DNA of 64,000 nucleotides, taken from Planctomycetota bacterium (lineage in GTDB: Bacteria; Planctomycetota; Planctomycetia; Gemmatales; Gemmataceae). Made by a program: the position numbers and the translations under genes. A model generated the notes under the pieces. The model worked only from the letters and a program-made list of their open reading frames with translations. It was not told where the DNA came from and did no database searches. Below are positions 55,670-64,000 of the stretch, one piece after another; position 1 is the stretch's first letter; every line of letters begins with the position of its first letter. The stretch spans positions 124,001 to 188,000 of the forward strand of contig JAIOPV010000039.1 in NCBI GenBank assembly GCA_021413735.1. The letters run 5' to 3'.

Positions 55670-58600
55670 ATGGATGGCATCTTCCACGAACTATCCCGCA
55701 AGACCGACCCGGCCAAGTTGCTCGGCTACCTCAACTTCTCGGACGGTCGCCCGGACCCGAAATTCCAGAGAGGCATCGCCGACGCGATCGCCTTCTTCAT
55801 GGCATCCGGCGAGCGGGAGCCGTGGGTCGCGTTGCATCGCTGGCTTGCTCAGGCTCTCGGTGAGTTGGAATCAAGCGGCTCGCCAGCGTTTCGCGATGCC
55901 ACGCAGGTTCGCGCCGTCGTCGAGGCTGCACTCGGGAAACTGCCCACAGCGTACCGGAAGCATCACGCCGACCTGCTTGCTCACCAACCCGATTCCGAAC
56001 TGTTCGTGGCGTTCGCGTTGGCTCGGTCGTGTGAAGCGGTGCTGAAGCAGGGGCCGCCCTGGGAAGAAACCGATCGTCTCGTGAAGGGTGCGGTGCAGTT
56101 CCTCGACGATTATGTGGGTTATCGGCCGATTGCGCTGCTCGAAACGAGGCCGAACACCGAGTTCTACGCGCACGAGAAGGTTCGGCCGATTCCCGTGTAT
56201 CTCAAGGGTGCGGGGGTTGCGCCGGGCCGCTATGCCGATGTTGTCCGCACGGCGATTGAACTGCTCGCGAAGACCGATCCGATCCTGCTCGACGAAGCGA
56301 GTTTCACGCCGGACCACCTCGATGAGCTGTCGTTCGACCCGCGGGCACACGACCACTTCCATCCGGTAAACAAGCGGCCGAACGTGCTGTTCGGCGAATG
56401 GGACCCGCACACCATCGACGGTCGCGGCTTCTATCGGCGCTTCGTGCTGCGGCAGATGACGCTCGACACGCTTCTCACTTGGGTGAAGCCACAGGGCGAG
56501 CCCGGCGTCGCGACTCCCGGTTACTCCGACCCCACCGAACGACTGTTCGAGGCCGCAGCGGTTCTGGCGGGCACCATCCTGATGGGTGCGGGCGTCAGCG
56601 GTTCGGGGCCGAGCTTCCACGATTCGACCGTCACGCTGTCCAAACTGGTGCCGCGAATCGCACGCTACCGCGACGGCTTCTATCAACGGTTGCTGAAGTC
56701 GCTGCCGGGAGCACACGGCGAACGCCTGCGAGCCGAGGCCGAGAAACGACAGCAACCGTTCGCGGGAGTGCGGCAATATCTGAATCAGGCCATCGCGACT
56801 CAGCGAGCGTCGCACCTGCAAGATCGGCGGCTCGCACAACTCTACGCCGCGATGGGCTACCCTGCCGCAGCACGAACTCGTTCAGCGAAGATATCGGCAC
56901 CAGCCGTGCGATTCGGAACGGAAGTGCGTATTCGCCAGACGGAAGCAGGCTTCGCGGCCGATCGCAACAAGCCGGAGGTTGCCGTCACGCTGCTGAGCGA
57001 GGTCGAAGACCTGTTGCGGCGAGGCATCGATTGCGGGGCACTCATCGACCCGTGGAACATCCTCGGCTATCAGGGGCTGTTCCCGATTTTCCCAGGCCGC
57101 GAAGACACCGTGCGAGATCCGCGTGCCGAGGAACTGATTCATCAGGTTGGCCGGCAGTTCGACCTGTACGCGAAGGCGACGGCTGCCGCAGCGGTTGCTG
57201 GCGATGAAGCCACTCGCGAAACGCTCGCCTCGAACATGCGAAACTTCGCCGCGTGGTGGGACAAGTTCGCCACGTCGACCGTCAGCGACATGCCGCGTGT
57301 GGTCGGCGGTGAACGCACGGATGCTGCCGGGCACGTCGCATCAGCACTCACAGCATGGGCGAAGCGAACCCCCGCTTCAAATGATGTCGCGTTCTGGCGA
57401 GATCACCGCGAAGGGTTCACGAGTCCTGCGGCGTTTGCGCAGGTGATTGAACCGTTGATCGTGCGCCAGGAATATCGGGCCGCGACCGCTCTGCTCATGA
57501 CGTGGCTCTCCGAAGGCGAGACGGTTCCGCTCGAAGATCCGTCGGCGTCGTTTGAGGCGCTTTGTGAACGCTGGGTGCGGTCAGTTGCTTCTGCGGAAGT
57601 GGTGCCCGCTCCGGCGCGAGCAACGCTCGTGCGGCGATTCTTCGAGTTGCTGGAAGCGAATGCAACCCCTGATTGGCTCGATCCGTCGGAATGGCTCCTC
57701 GGCTCGGAATCGCACGAAGACGAGGACGAGGAAGAAGACTCGGATTACGGCTCGGCCTACGAAGGCATGACGTACAAGGATTCGACCGACGATGGCGAAG
57801 AGAGTTCCGTCGCGGGCAGTGGCGAGCCCAAGGGAGCCGGGCACGACTTTCCGCTGGAAGCCGAGGCGGAATCGCTCCCAACCGCACGCACGCTGCCCTC
57901 GTCGGATTCCTCAATCGCGTCACGGCAATCGAAGTTCCAGACCCGACGAGCGGCCACGAAGGCATGATCGAGTTCGACCGTCGCCGGGCGCTCCGCGGTC
58001 ACGTTCTGGAACTCGGCGTGTCGGCGTGCGTGGAAACTTCTCGTGCAGCTCGTGCGTTGGCCGCAGTGCTGACGACCGGCCCCGAGTTGCCGTCCGCGGA
58101 AGCGACCCCTGAACGTGCGGCCCATTCCCCCGCTTGGGAACCGCTTCTGGTACGAATCGAGCGTTCGATCGGTCGCGGCGACGCTTCCGGCGTGCGGTCG
58201 GTGTTGCCGTCGTTCGTGGGACTGTTCCGGACGGAACCGCTGCTGTACTGCCCACCGTCCGACGGCGGCAAGCCGCACGAAGTGCTGCGAGCACAAACCG
58301 CGTTACACGTCCTCGAAGACATGCTGACGCGCTTGCCGCGGCTGGGCCTGCTTCGCGAGACGTTCCACCTGACGAAGCTCGCCAGGCAGATGGAGTGGAA
58401 CAACCCGCCGGAAGGTCGCCGAGTCAGCAGCTTCGACCAACTCTTCCGCACGGCATTGAACGGCGTCGTGGAAACGTTGCTCTCGGCGGCGGCCGATTGG
58501 GGCGAAGATGCCGGACCGGATGGTCCGCTGTCCGGGATGCTGTTTCAACTCGCGGAAGCGTTTCAGGAATTGTGGGTGCAGCACAGCCAATCGCTGCGGC

Positions 58601-59493
58601 TCTCGGTGCTGGAATCGGTCAACGACGACGACGACTGGGAACCCGTGCGGGCATTCGTGAAGAAGTACGGCAGCGATCTGTTCACGGTGCCGTTCCTCGG
58701 GCTGTCGAACATGCGTGGCATCCTGGCCCGTGGGGTCGCGGCGTGGCTCGATCACGAGGTTGAACGCGACGAAGCCGACAAGCGGCCGAAGCTCATCGAC
58801 GATTGGGCGAGTGGCAATCTTGACCGCAACCGCACGACTCGCGCGGCGGAAGTGGTGCTGCAAGCGCTCGTCGAGCATTACGAAGAATACCGCGACTACA
58901 ACACGACGACGACGCAATCCGACTACGGCGAGAACATCCACATTCTGCTGGATTTCCTGCGGGTGAAGGTGCGTTACGACCGCTATGCCTGGCGAATGCG
59001 TCCGCTGGCGCTCGCACACGAAGTGCTGTGCAAACGCGGCAACGATTCGCTCGCGGCGAAGTGGCGTGAGTTCATCGCGGACAAGACCGCTGGCCTCGCC
59101 GAAGACCTCGCCGACCGTCTCGGGGCACTCGAAACTCGCTACGGCGTGAAGCTACGAACCATTCGCGATCGCGTGGAGGAACGCTTCTTACTGCCGTTGG
59201 AAATCGACCAGGCCGCGGCCCGAGTGGCCCCTGCTGCGGAAGCGGCGCGTTCAGGCGAAGGCGAAGACAACCCGGCGTTCGCGCGACTGACAGCAGCGGT
59301 AGAACCGTTGGCGGATAATGTCAGTGGTGTAGGGTTGGATGTGCCCGCGTGGGTGCGTCGACTGGAAGAAGCGATGCGAGCGACGAAGACCCGCGACGCA
59401 ACCGAGGCCGATGAGCCACGCCCCGCGGACGGGTTGAACTTCGAGGAACTTCGCCGACAGTTGGCCGACTGGGATAAGCCAATCGGGGAATGA
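55670..59493 (+). pseudogene. Large unknown protein (about 1,270 codons) split by a frameshift
   Basis: Frame 1 opens at ATG 55670 (AAAGGAA 9 nt upstream) and runs to a TGA at 57965. A second frame, open since 57673, continues with sensible protein (FLNRVTAIEVPDPTSGHEG onwards) to 59493. The span (3,824 nt) is 1 nt short of a whole number of codons, so a single base change in length near 57870-57910 restores one protein. The middle is acidic (SHEDEDEEEDSDYGSAYEG near residue 685). No domain recognised; helical, cytoplasmic, no signal. No slippery heptamer seen, so mutation or assembly error is more likely than programmed frameshift. Confidence 0.7.
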
Positions 59494-59507
59494 CACCTGT
59501 AATGCAA

Positions 59508-59533
59508 ACGCACCCCGCCTCGGCGGGGTGCGT
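59508..59533. terminator. Strong 12-bp terminator hairpin between convergent genes
   Basis: Arms ACGCACCCCGCC and its complement with a 2-nt loop, followed by GGTTGTTATC. Placed between the 3' ends of the large unknown gene (59493) and typA (59553). Probable bidirectional terminator. Confidence 0.7.
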
Positions 59534-59552
59534 GGTTGTTATCTCACGACTA

Positions 59553-61379
59553 TCACGACTTGCGGTTCATCTTTTTGCGGTCGGCTTCCTTCAGATACAT
59601 CTTCCGCATCCGAATCGACTTCGGCGTGATCTCCACCAACTCATCATCCTCAATGTACTCCAGCGCACTCTCCAACGAGAAATCACGCGGCGGTTTCAGC
59701 ACAGCGGCTTTGTCGCTGCCCGACGCCCGCATGTTCGTCAACGGCTTCATCTTGGTGCAGTTCACAACCATGTCGTTGTCACGAGGTTGCTCGCCCACGA
59801 TCTGCCCCTCATACACCGCGTTCGGCGGAGACACGAAGAGTGCGCCGCTCAGGTCTTCGGTCGCGTAAGCCGTCACCTTGCCGGTTTCCTTCGAGATGTA
59901 CACGCCGTTCGCACGCCCTGGCATCGCCGCCTTCGCGGGCCGATACTCGTGGAAGTTATGGTGCATGATCGCCGTGCCCTGCGTCGCTGTCAGCACCTGC
60001 GTTCGCAGACCAATCAGCCCGCGAGCTGGAATGTAGAACTCCAACTGCGTCGTCGTGCCGTGGTTCTCCATCTTCTGGAAGTCACCCTGGCGTTCCAACA
60101 CGAGGCGGATCACCGAGCTGTGATGCTCCGTCGGCACTTCTACCACGAGATGCTCGAACGGCTCGTGCTTGCTGCCGTTGATCTCCTTCATGATGACCTT
60201 TGGCTTCCCAACCGCGATCTCGCCACCCTCGCGGCGAATCGTTTCGAGCAACACGCCGAGGTGAAGCAGGCCACGGCCAGAAACGAAGAACTCGCTTTCG
60301 CGGTCTCCCGGTCGCACTCGAAGAGCGACGTTGTGGTGAAGTTCCTTCTCAAGTCGATCACGCAGTTCTCGGCTGGTCATCGGCTTGCCGTCCTGCCCCG
60401 CGAACGGCGAGTCGTTCACCTTGAACACCATGTCGAGCGTCGGCTCGTCGATCGTCAGCGGCGGCAGGGCCGAGGGTTTCTCGAAGTCGCAGATCGTATC
60501 GCCGATTTCCGCATCGTCGAGACCCACGACAGCGCACACGTCACCGGCCCGGATTTCTTCGACTTCCCGCTGTGCGAGGCGGTCGAATTCACGAATCTGT
60601 ACAACCGTGTCGTTGAACGTGGTGCCGTCGGTCTGGCGAACGACAGTGACCTTCTGGTTCTTCTTGATCTTCCCGGCGTAGACCTTTCCGATGACGATCT
60701 TGCCGACGAACTCGCTGTACTGGAGGGCGGCTACCTGCATCTGGAGCGGGGCGTTTTCGTCCACATCCGGGGCTGGCACATTGTTCAGAATCGCGTCGAA
60801 GAGCGGAACCAGGTTCTTCGGTTCGACCTTCATGTCGAGCGTCGCGATACCGTTGCGTCCGCTAGCGTAGATGATCGGGAAGCTCGCTTGCTCGTCGGTC
60901 GCGCCGAGTTCGATGAACAAATCGAACATGAACGAGTGAACTTCGTCGATGCGTGCGTCTGGGCGGTCGATCTTGTTGATGATGACGATCGGCTTCAGCC
61001 CGGCGGCGAATGCCTTGCGAAGCACGAACCGCGTTTGCGGCAACGGTCCTTCGGCGGCGTCGACCAGCACGAACGCACCATCGGCCATCTTCAAGACTCG
61101 TTCGACTTCGCCACCGAAGTCGGCGTGCCCTGGCGTGTCGATGAGATTGACCTTCACATCGCCAATGCGGATGCCGCAGTTCTTCGCCAGGATGGTGATG
61201 CCGCGTTCACGCTCCTGGTCGTTCGAGTCCATGATGAGGCCGTGCTGGCCCCCGACGAGTTTGTCCAACTCCTCGGATCGAAAGAGACCAGACTGCCGAA
61301 GCATCTGATCCACGAGGGTGGTTTTGCCGTGGTCGACGTGAGCAATAACAGCAACGTTCCGGATGTCATTCCGCTTCAT
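59553..61379 (-). CDS. typA: Translational GTPase TypA/BipA
   Basis: 608 residues from ATG 61379 (MKRNDIRNVAVIAHVDHG). G1 HVDHGKTTL, switch RERGIT, G3 DTPGHADFGG, G4 NKIDR; then the EF-G-like domains and the BipA-specific C-terminal domain (EFYIPARGLIGLRTQ, NGVYISKETGKVTAYA). The length is usual for the family. Binds ribosomes and assists assembly and stress adaptation. A 14-bp hairpin lies in the leader. Confidence 0.96.
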   Translation of the reverse strand: MKRNDIRNVAVIAHVDHGKTTLVDQMLRQSGLFRSEELDKLVGGQHGLIMDSNDQERERGITILAKNCGIRIGDVKVNLIDTPGHADFGGEVERVLKMADGAFVLVDAAEGPLPQTRFVLRKAFAAGLKPIVIINKIDRPDARIDEVHSFMFDLFIELGATDEQASFPIIYASGRNGIATLDMKVEPKNLVPLFDAILNNVPAPDVDENAPLQMQVAALQYSEFVGKIVIGKVYAGKIKKNQKVTVVRQTDGTTFNDTVVQIREFDRLAQREVEEIRAGDVCAVVGLDDAEIGDTICDFEKPSALPPLTIDEPTLDMVFKVNDSPFAGQDGKPMTSRELRDRLEKELHHNVALRVRPGDRESEFFVSGRGLLHLGVLLETIRREGGEIAVGKPKVIMKEINGSKHEPFEHLVVEVPTEHHSSVIRLVLERQGDFQKMENHGTTTQLEFYIPARGLIGLRTQVLTATQGTAIMHHNFHEYRPAKAAMPGRANGVYISKETGKVTAYATEDLSGALFVSPPNAVYEGQIVGEQPRDNDMVVNCTKMKPLTNMRASGSDKAAVLKPPRDFSLESALEYIEDDELVEITPKSIRMRKMYLKEADRKKMNRKS

Positions 61380-61416
61380 GGATCGCTTCGCAAGAACTTC
61401 GGGTCTAACTCGGAGA

Positions 61417-61451
61417 GTTTTGCGTTCAACTTTCCGAGTTGAACGCAAAAC
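61417..61451 (-). promoter_or_regulatory. Perfect 14-bp hairpin in the typA leader
   Basis: Arms GTTTTGCGTTCAAC and complement, 7-nt loop, ending 37 nt before the typA ATG. With A/T-rich bases on both ends it could act as a terminator-like element or structured leader. Confidence 0.45.
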
Positions 61452-61471
61452 GCGAAACCCCCAAGGCGTGA

Positions 61472-61499
61472 ATGAGAATTCGGCAGGCCGCGTTCTCAT
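61472..61499. repeat. 28-bp dispersed palindromic repeat, copy 3
   Basis: ATGAGAATTCGGCAGG start and CGTTCTCAT end; same unit as at 7577 and 7617, 54 kb away. Upstream of typA. Confidence 0.7.
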
Positions 61500-61705
61500 T
61501 CAATGGTTTGGATGGATCAAGCGCTTCCTGTACTTTAGAAGTTAAGCGGCTCATCCGGAAGGGCAGGCCGCGAGACGGAAGCAAGAATGATGATTGAAGC
61601 CTGAAGATTGAGAAGAATGCGTGAGGAGAATCCGAGCGACTTTGACCGCCCAGCTCCGCTCGGAAGACGCAATTGGAAACTCTCTGACAGCTCAGGAACG
61701 ACGAG

Positions 61706-62221
61706 ATGCTGCTCTATCTGATCCGCCACGCGGAAGCGGAAGACCTTGGCGGCGCGATCACGCGCGACTTCGACCGCCCGCTCACCGCGAAGGGCCGGAC
61801 ACAATCGCAATTGCTCGCGAAATCGTTCGCCGCTCGGGGAATCGTGATCGACACGGTTGCAGCGAGTCCGCTGGTTCGAGCGCATCAGACTGCGACCGAA
61901 CTGCTTTCGGTGTGGGCACCCGGAACTCGTCCGGTGACTTGCGATGAACTCGCCATTGGTATGCTCAAGCCCGCGAAGCTCACGACGTGGCTGATGGAGT
62001 TGCCTGCGAACGGTTCGCGGCTGCCGTCGCGGTCGGAGAAGGCGATTGCAGCCGTGGGGCACATGCCGGATCTTGGGGAGTATCTGGAGTGGCTGCTGGG
62101 TGCGGATGTGGGGACGATTCACTTCGCGAAGGCGGGTGCGGCGTGCGTGCGGGTGAAGGGATCAGATATCACACGCGGTTGCGGCGCCTTGGAATGGCTG
62201 ATTACACCCGACATGGCGTGA
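61706..62221 (+). CDS. sixA: Phosphohistidine phosphatase SixA
   Basis: 171 residues. N-terminal LIRHAEAE (catalytic His in the RHG-like motif), LTAKGRTQ, ASPLVRAHQTA, and the second catalytic His in AVGHMPDLGEYLEWLLG. SixA-type histidine-phosphatase superfamily; removes phosphate from phosphohistidine such as in Hpt domains. Divergent from typA, about 300 bp away; 61500-61705 holds no further gene. Confidence 0.9.
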   Translation: MLLYLIRHAEAEDLGGAITRDFDRPLTAKGRTQSQLLAKSFAARGIVIDTVAASPLVRAHQTATELLSVWAPGTRPVTCDELAIGMLKPAKLTTWLMELPANGSRLPSRSEKAIAAVGHMPDLGEYLEWLLGADVGTIHFAKAGAACVRVKGSDITRGCGALEWLITPDMA

Positions 62222-62303
62222 GCGTCGAGCCGTGAGGCCGACGGTGGGTGGCGCGAGTGTTTTGCGCTCACCGTCGAGCTCATGCTCCGACGCTCACAAA
62301 GCG

Positions 62304-63239
62304 TCACTTCGCCATCGCCCACTTCTGCCAAGCCTTTTCGAGCACGGCGGTGTCCTTCCAGCCGGCAGCTTCCATCGCCTGTGCCGTCGCGGGTGTGTCG
62401 CCGTTCTCGTTCGGGCGGAAACCGTAGATGAGCTTGATGAAGTTCATCGCCCCCGGCCCATAAGCCATGTACTCAACGGCGCTATTCGACAGTATTTCGG
62501 TCGTCGCTACCTTCATTTCGCCCCAGACCTCGCCGAACGTTCCGGGCTTGCCACCCTTGGGGCCAGCAACCGCGGCGCGAGCGGCGGTCTTGTACTTCGT
62601 GTATCGCGCGGAACCGGTGCCTTCGGCTCGCAGGGCGGTCACGCGGGCGAATCCGCCTTCGAGCCAATCAGGCATGCTGGCTGTGCTGCCGCGTGCTTTC
62701 AGGAACGCCGCTGCAACAGTTGTGGCGACCGCTGCGAACTGATCGGCCTCGGTCGCTTTCGCCGAGACGTCCACCGGGTCCGCGACGAATGGGTCTTCCG
62801 TCCGCAGGTCGAAGTAGACCCCTTGCGGATCCTTCATCACGACCGTTCGCATGAACGATTTGAAGTCTCGCGTATCGGGGATGACGTAGATGGTGAGCTT
62901 CCCTTTCCAAGCTTCTTCTTTCTCTTCGAATTGCAGTGCCTTGCGAGCAACCGGCACGACCTTCTCCAGCACAACCCCGAGAGCTTTCGCTTTTTCTTCG
63001 GGCAACGAAGACGCGATCAGGAAGTTGTCGGTTTCGACGACAGTTGCCTTGTCGAGTCCGCCTTTCTTGAGCGTGGCGAGTGCCGTGGCTTTCTGCTTGG
63101 TTGGATCTGCTTTGCCGGTGGGGGCTTTCTTCTCGTCTTTCTTCTCCTGGGCGTTGGTTGGCGTAACCGAACCGGGAGCCAAGATTGAGCCGGTGAGAAT
63201 GGCGGTGAAAAGCAGGGCGGGCCCGAGGCGAGAGCGCAT
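62304..63239 (-). CDS. Secreted protein, peptidase-MA-like, function unknown
   Basis: 311 residues from ATG 63239 (CGGAG 9 nt upstream) with a signal peptide (LLFTAILTGSILAPG). A Lys-rich linker precedes a globular domain: VVETDNFLIASSLPEEKAKAL, GKLTIYVIPDTRDFKSFM, SMPDWLEGGFARV. The order of segments resembles gluzincin-like peptidase MA proteins, but the HExxH motif is replaced (PDWLEGG remains), so activity is doubtful. Confidence 0.6.
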   Translation of the reverse strand: MRSRLGPALLFTAILTGSILAPGSVTPTNAQEKKDEKKAPTGKADPTKQKATALATLKKGGLDKATVVETDNFLIASSLPEEKAKALGVVLEKVVPVARKALQFEEKEEAWKGKLTIYVIPDTRDFKSFMRTVVMKDPQGVYFDLRTEDPFVADPVDVSAKATEADQFAAVATTVAAAFLKARGSTASMPDWLEGGFARVTALRAEGTGSARYTKYKTAARAAVAGPKGGKPGTFGEVWGEMKVATTEILSNSAVEYMAYGPGAMNFIKLIYGFRPNENGDTPATAQAMEAAGWKDTAVLEKAWQKWAMAK

Positions 63240-63325
63240 GGCGAAAACTCCGTGATGGGGACGAGCAGCGGTGCGGGCGATTATAGCTGACACTTCGGTG
63301 TGAAGCGAATGGGCCAAAAGGAAGA

Positions 63326-63351
63326 AAGCCCACGGTTGCAGCCGTGGGCTT
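63326..63351. terminator. 10-bp hairpin (AAGCCCACGG / CCGTGGGCTT)
   Basis: 6-nt loop TTGCAG; terminator-like palindrome common in planctomycete intergenic DNA. Downstream of nuoM and upstream of the secreted-protein gene. Confidence 0.5.
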
Positions 63352-63387
63352 CTCGTCGAGGGTTGTTTACTTCTGAACCTGGATTGC

Positions 63388-63515
63388 GGAAGGCTCACGG
63401 CACCGCCGGGCGTACATGAAGTACTTCACTGACGGAACCACGATTTGCGGGGTTGATCCAGACCGTCAGTGAAGTACTTCATGTACGCCCGAAAGCGGTG
63501 CTGGAACAGCCTTCC
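63388..63515. repeat. Large hairpin with 28-bp perfect arms
   Basis: Perfect 28-bp arms at 63408-63435 and 63463-63490 (starting GGGCGTACATGAAGTAC) with a 27-nt loop. Further imperfect pairing extends outwards (GGAAGGCT ... CACCGC against GCGGTG ... AGCCTTCC) to about 63388-63515. In a 634-bp gap (63240-63873) with no ORF that I can support. Could be a structured RNA or a mobile repeat. Confidence 0.7.
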
Positions 63516-63828
63516 CCGAGTCGTAATGCGAGGCAAAAGCTCGGGCGACGCAACATCGCCCTGTCGCAAAGCGACGAGCTAAATGGGCCCTCGAACACGG
63601 TTGATTTAAGCCCGACAGGCACGATCGCCCAGATTCACTCCAACAATCTTTCTTCCGGTTAAATTGCGTAAACCGTGTTAATCTGGGCACTTTCCGGAGG
63701 TGGCCTTTTCGACCAATTCCCAGTCGGAGCATACTGCGAACGTTGTAAGTCGTTATCAAGGCATCAGATCAATAGCAAATAATCGCCATTGCATTTGCGT
63801 TGATGAACTTTCTTCCGGACGAGTCGAA

Positions 63829-63863
63829 TGGTTCCGGGGAGGTGTGCATGTCGCCCGGAACCA
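63829..63863 (-). terminator. 10-bp hairpin just past nuoM
   Basis: Arms TGGTTCCGGG and complement with a 15-nt loop, 10 bp downstream of the nuoM stop. Probable terminator of the nuo operon. Confidence 0.5.
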
Positions 63864-63873
63864 ATGAGAACGG

Positions 63874-64000
63874 TTACTTCAGCACGGACAGGTTCGCCAC
63901 CCAGCCGGTGATGCTCGGATCAACCCAACTGAAGATCAACGCCTGCGGGAAGATGCCCAACGCAATCGCCAGAATCACGAATGGCAACAGCACAGCCACT
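63874..64000 (-). CDS. nuoM: NADH-quinone oxidoreductase subunit M, C-terminal fragment
   Basis: Last 41 residues visible: hydrophobic VLLPFVILAIALGIFPQ followed by WVDPSITGWVANL and a TAA stop. This is the C-terminal pattern of complex I proton-pumping subunit NuoM (final TM helix with LGIFPQ, then a short tail). The rest lies beyond the right edge. A hairpin follows the stop and no nuoN follows, so this appears to be the end of its operon. Confidence 0.7.
   Translation of the reverse strand, partial: VAVLLPFVILAIALGIFPQALIFSWVDPSITGWVANLSVLK

Noticed and set aside
57870-57910. Programmed ribosomal frameshift in the large unknown gene
   Set aside because: No slippery heptamer or downstream pseudoknot could be seen near the frame change.
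59490-61442. 650-residue plus-strand open frame
   Set aside because: Antisense to typA, which is certain from its GTPase motifs; the plus translation has no domain pattern.

Overview
The window is GC-rich chromosomal DNA from a planctomycete, most likely a Gemmataceae-type organism. The markers for this are inference from gene content: a PSCyt1/DUF1549/DUF1553 protein followed by a DUF1501 protein, a CRTAC1-type ASPIC/UnbV protein, a sulfatase, several leucine-rich-repeat proteins (one with a TIGR02996-type N-terminus), a Ser/Thr kinase fused to signalling domains, a Uma2-type protein, many long imperfect palindromes between genes, and a cluster for tetrahydromethanopterin/methanofuran C1 transfer. 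No rRNA, tRNA, CRISPR array, insertion sequence or prophage was seen. The region reads as core and lineage-specific chromosome, not as a mobile island.

Layout. 1-9.7 kb: partial S9 glutamyl-type peptidase, ThuA-like protein, the RNA-repair enzyme Pnkp with a palindromic repeat inserted in frame, a MmgE/PrpD protein, an epimerase that appears to lack its active-site segment, and a PLP desulfhydrase/deaminase. 9.8-16 kb: LRR lipoprotein and the cytochrome-like/DUF1501 pair. 16.2-23.4 kb: a six-gene minus-strand operon (two Gfo/Idh/MocA proteins, HpcH/HpaI aldolase, MFS permease, CRTAC1 protein, secreted propeller-like protein), probably for catabolism of a sugar acid. 23.5-26.6 kb: LRR protein, a degraded P-loop reading frame, and an anion transporter interrupted by one TGA. 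26.6-33.7 kb: four-gene signalling operon (Ser/Thr kinase-REC-HD-GYP fusion, RedB-like CxC protein, hybrid histidine kinase, response regulator with a Cys-rich tail).

34.0-39.7 kb is the most interesting part. It is a formylmethanofuran dehydrogenase cluster: fwdD, a 51-codon ORF, fhcB/fwdB, fhcA and fhcC on the minus strand, with ftr (fhcD) divergent. fhcB is split by one in-frame TGA exactly where archaeal FwdB proteins carry the Mo/W-ligating Cys or Sec (context T-S-L-UGA-H-G-P). A GC-rich hairpin follows the TGA at the distance and with the loop expected of a bacterial SECIS element. Together with a conserved Fe-S Cys motif and a separate FwdD, this suggests a selenocysteine-containing, redox-active formylmethanofuran dehydrogenase in a bacterium, not the redox-inactive hydrolase form known from Methylorubrum.

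39.7-64 kb: secreted hypothetical proteins, a methyltransferase/JmjC-cupin pair, a chemoreceptor-like protein, sulfatase, alpha/beta hydrolase, alaS, a DUF2314-ankyrin protein, larC, a small conserved ORF, a Uma2 protein, purN, a frameshifted gene of about 1,270 codons, typA, sixA, a secreted peptidase-like protein and the 3' end of nuoM. At least two genes (transporter and 1,270-codon gene) are disrupted by single changes. Real decay or assembly error must therefore be weighed when interpreting the fhcB TGA.
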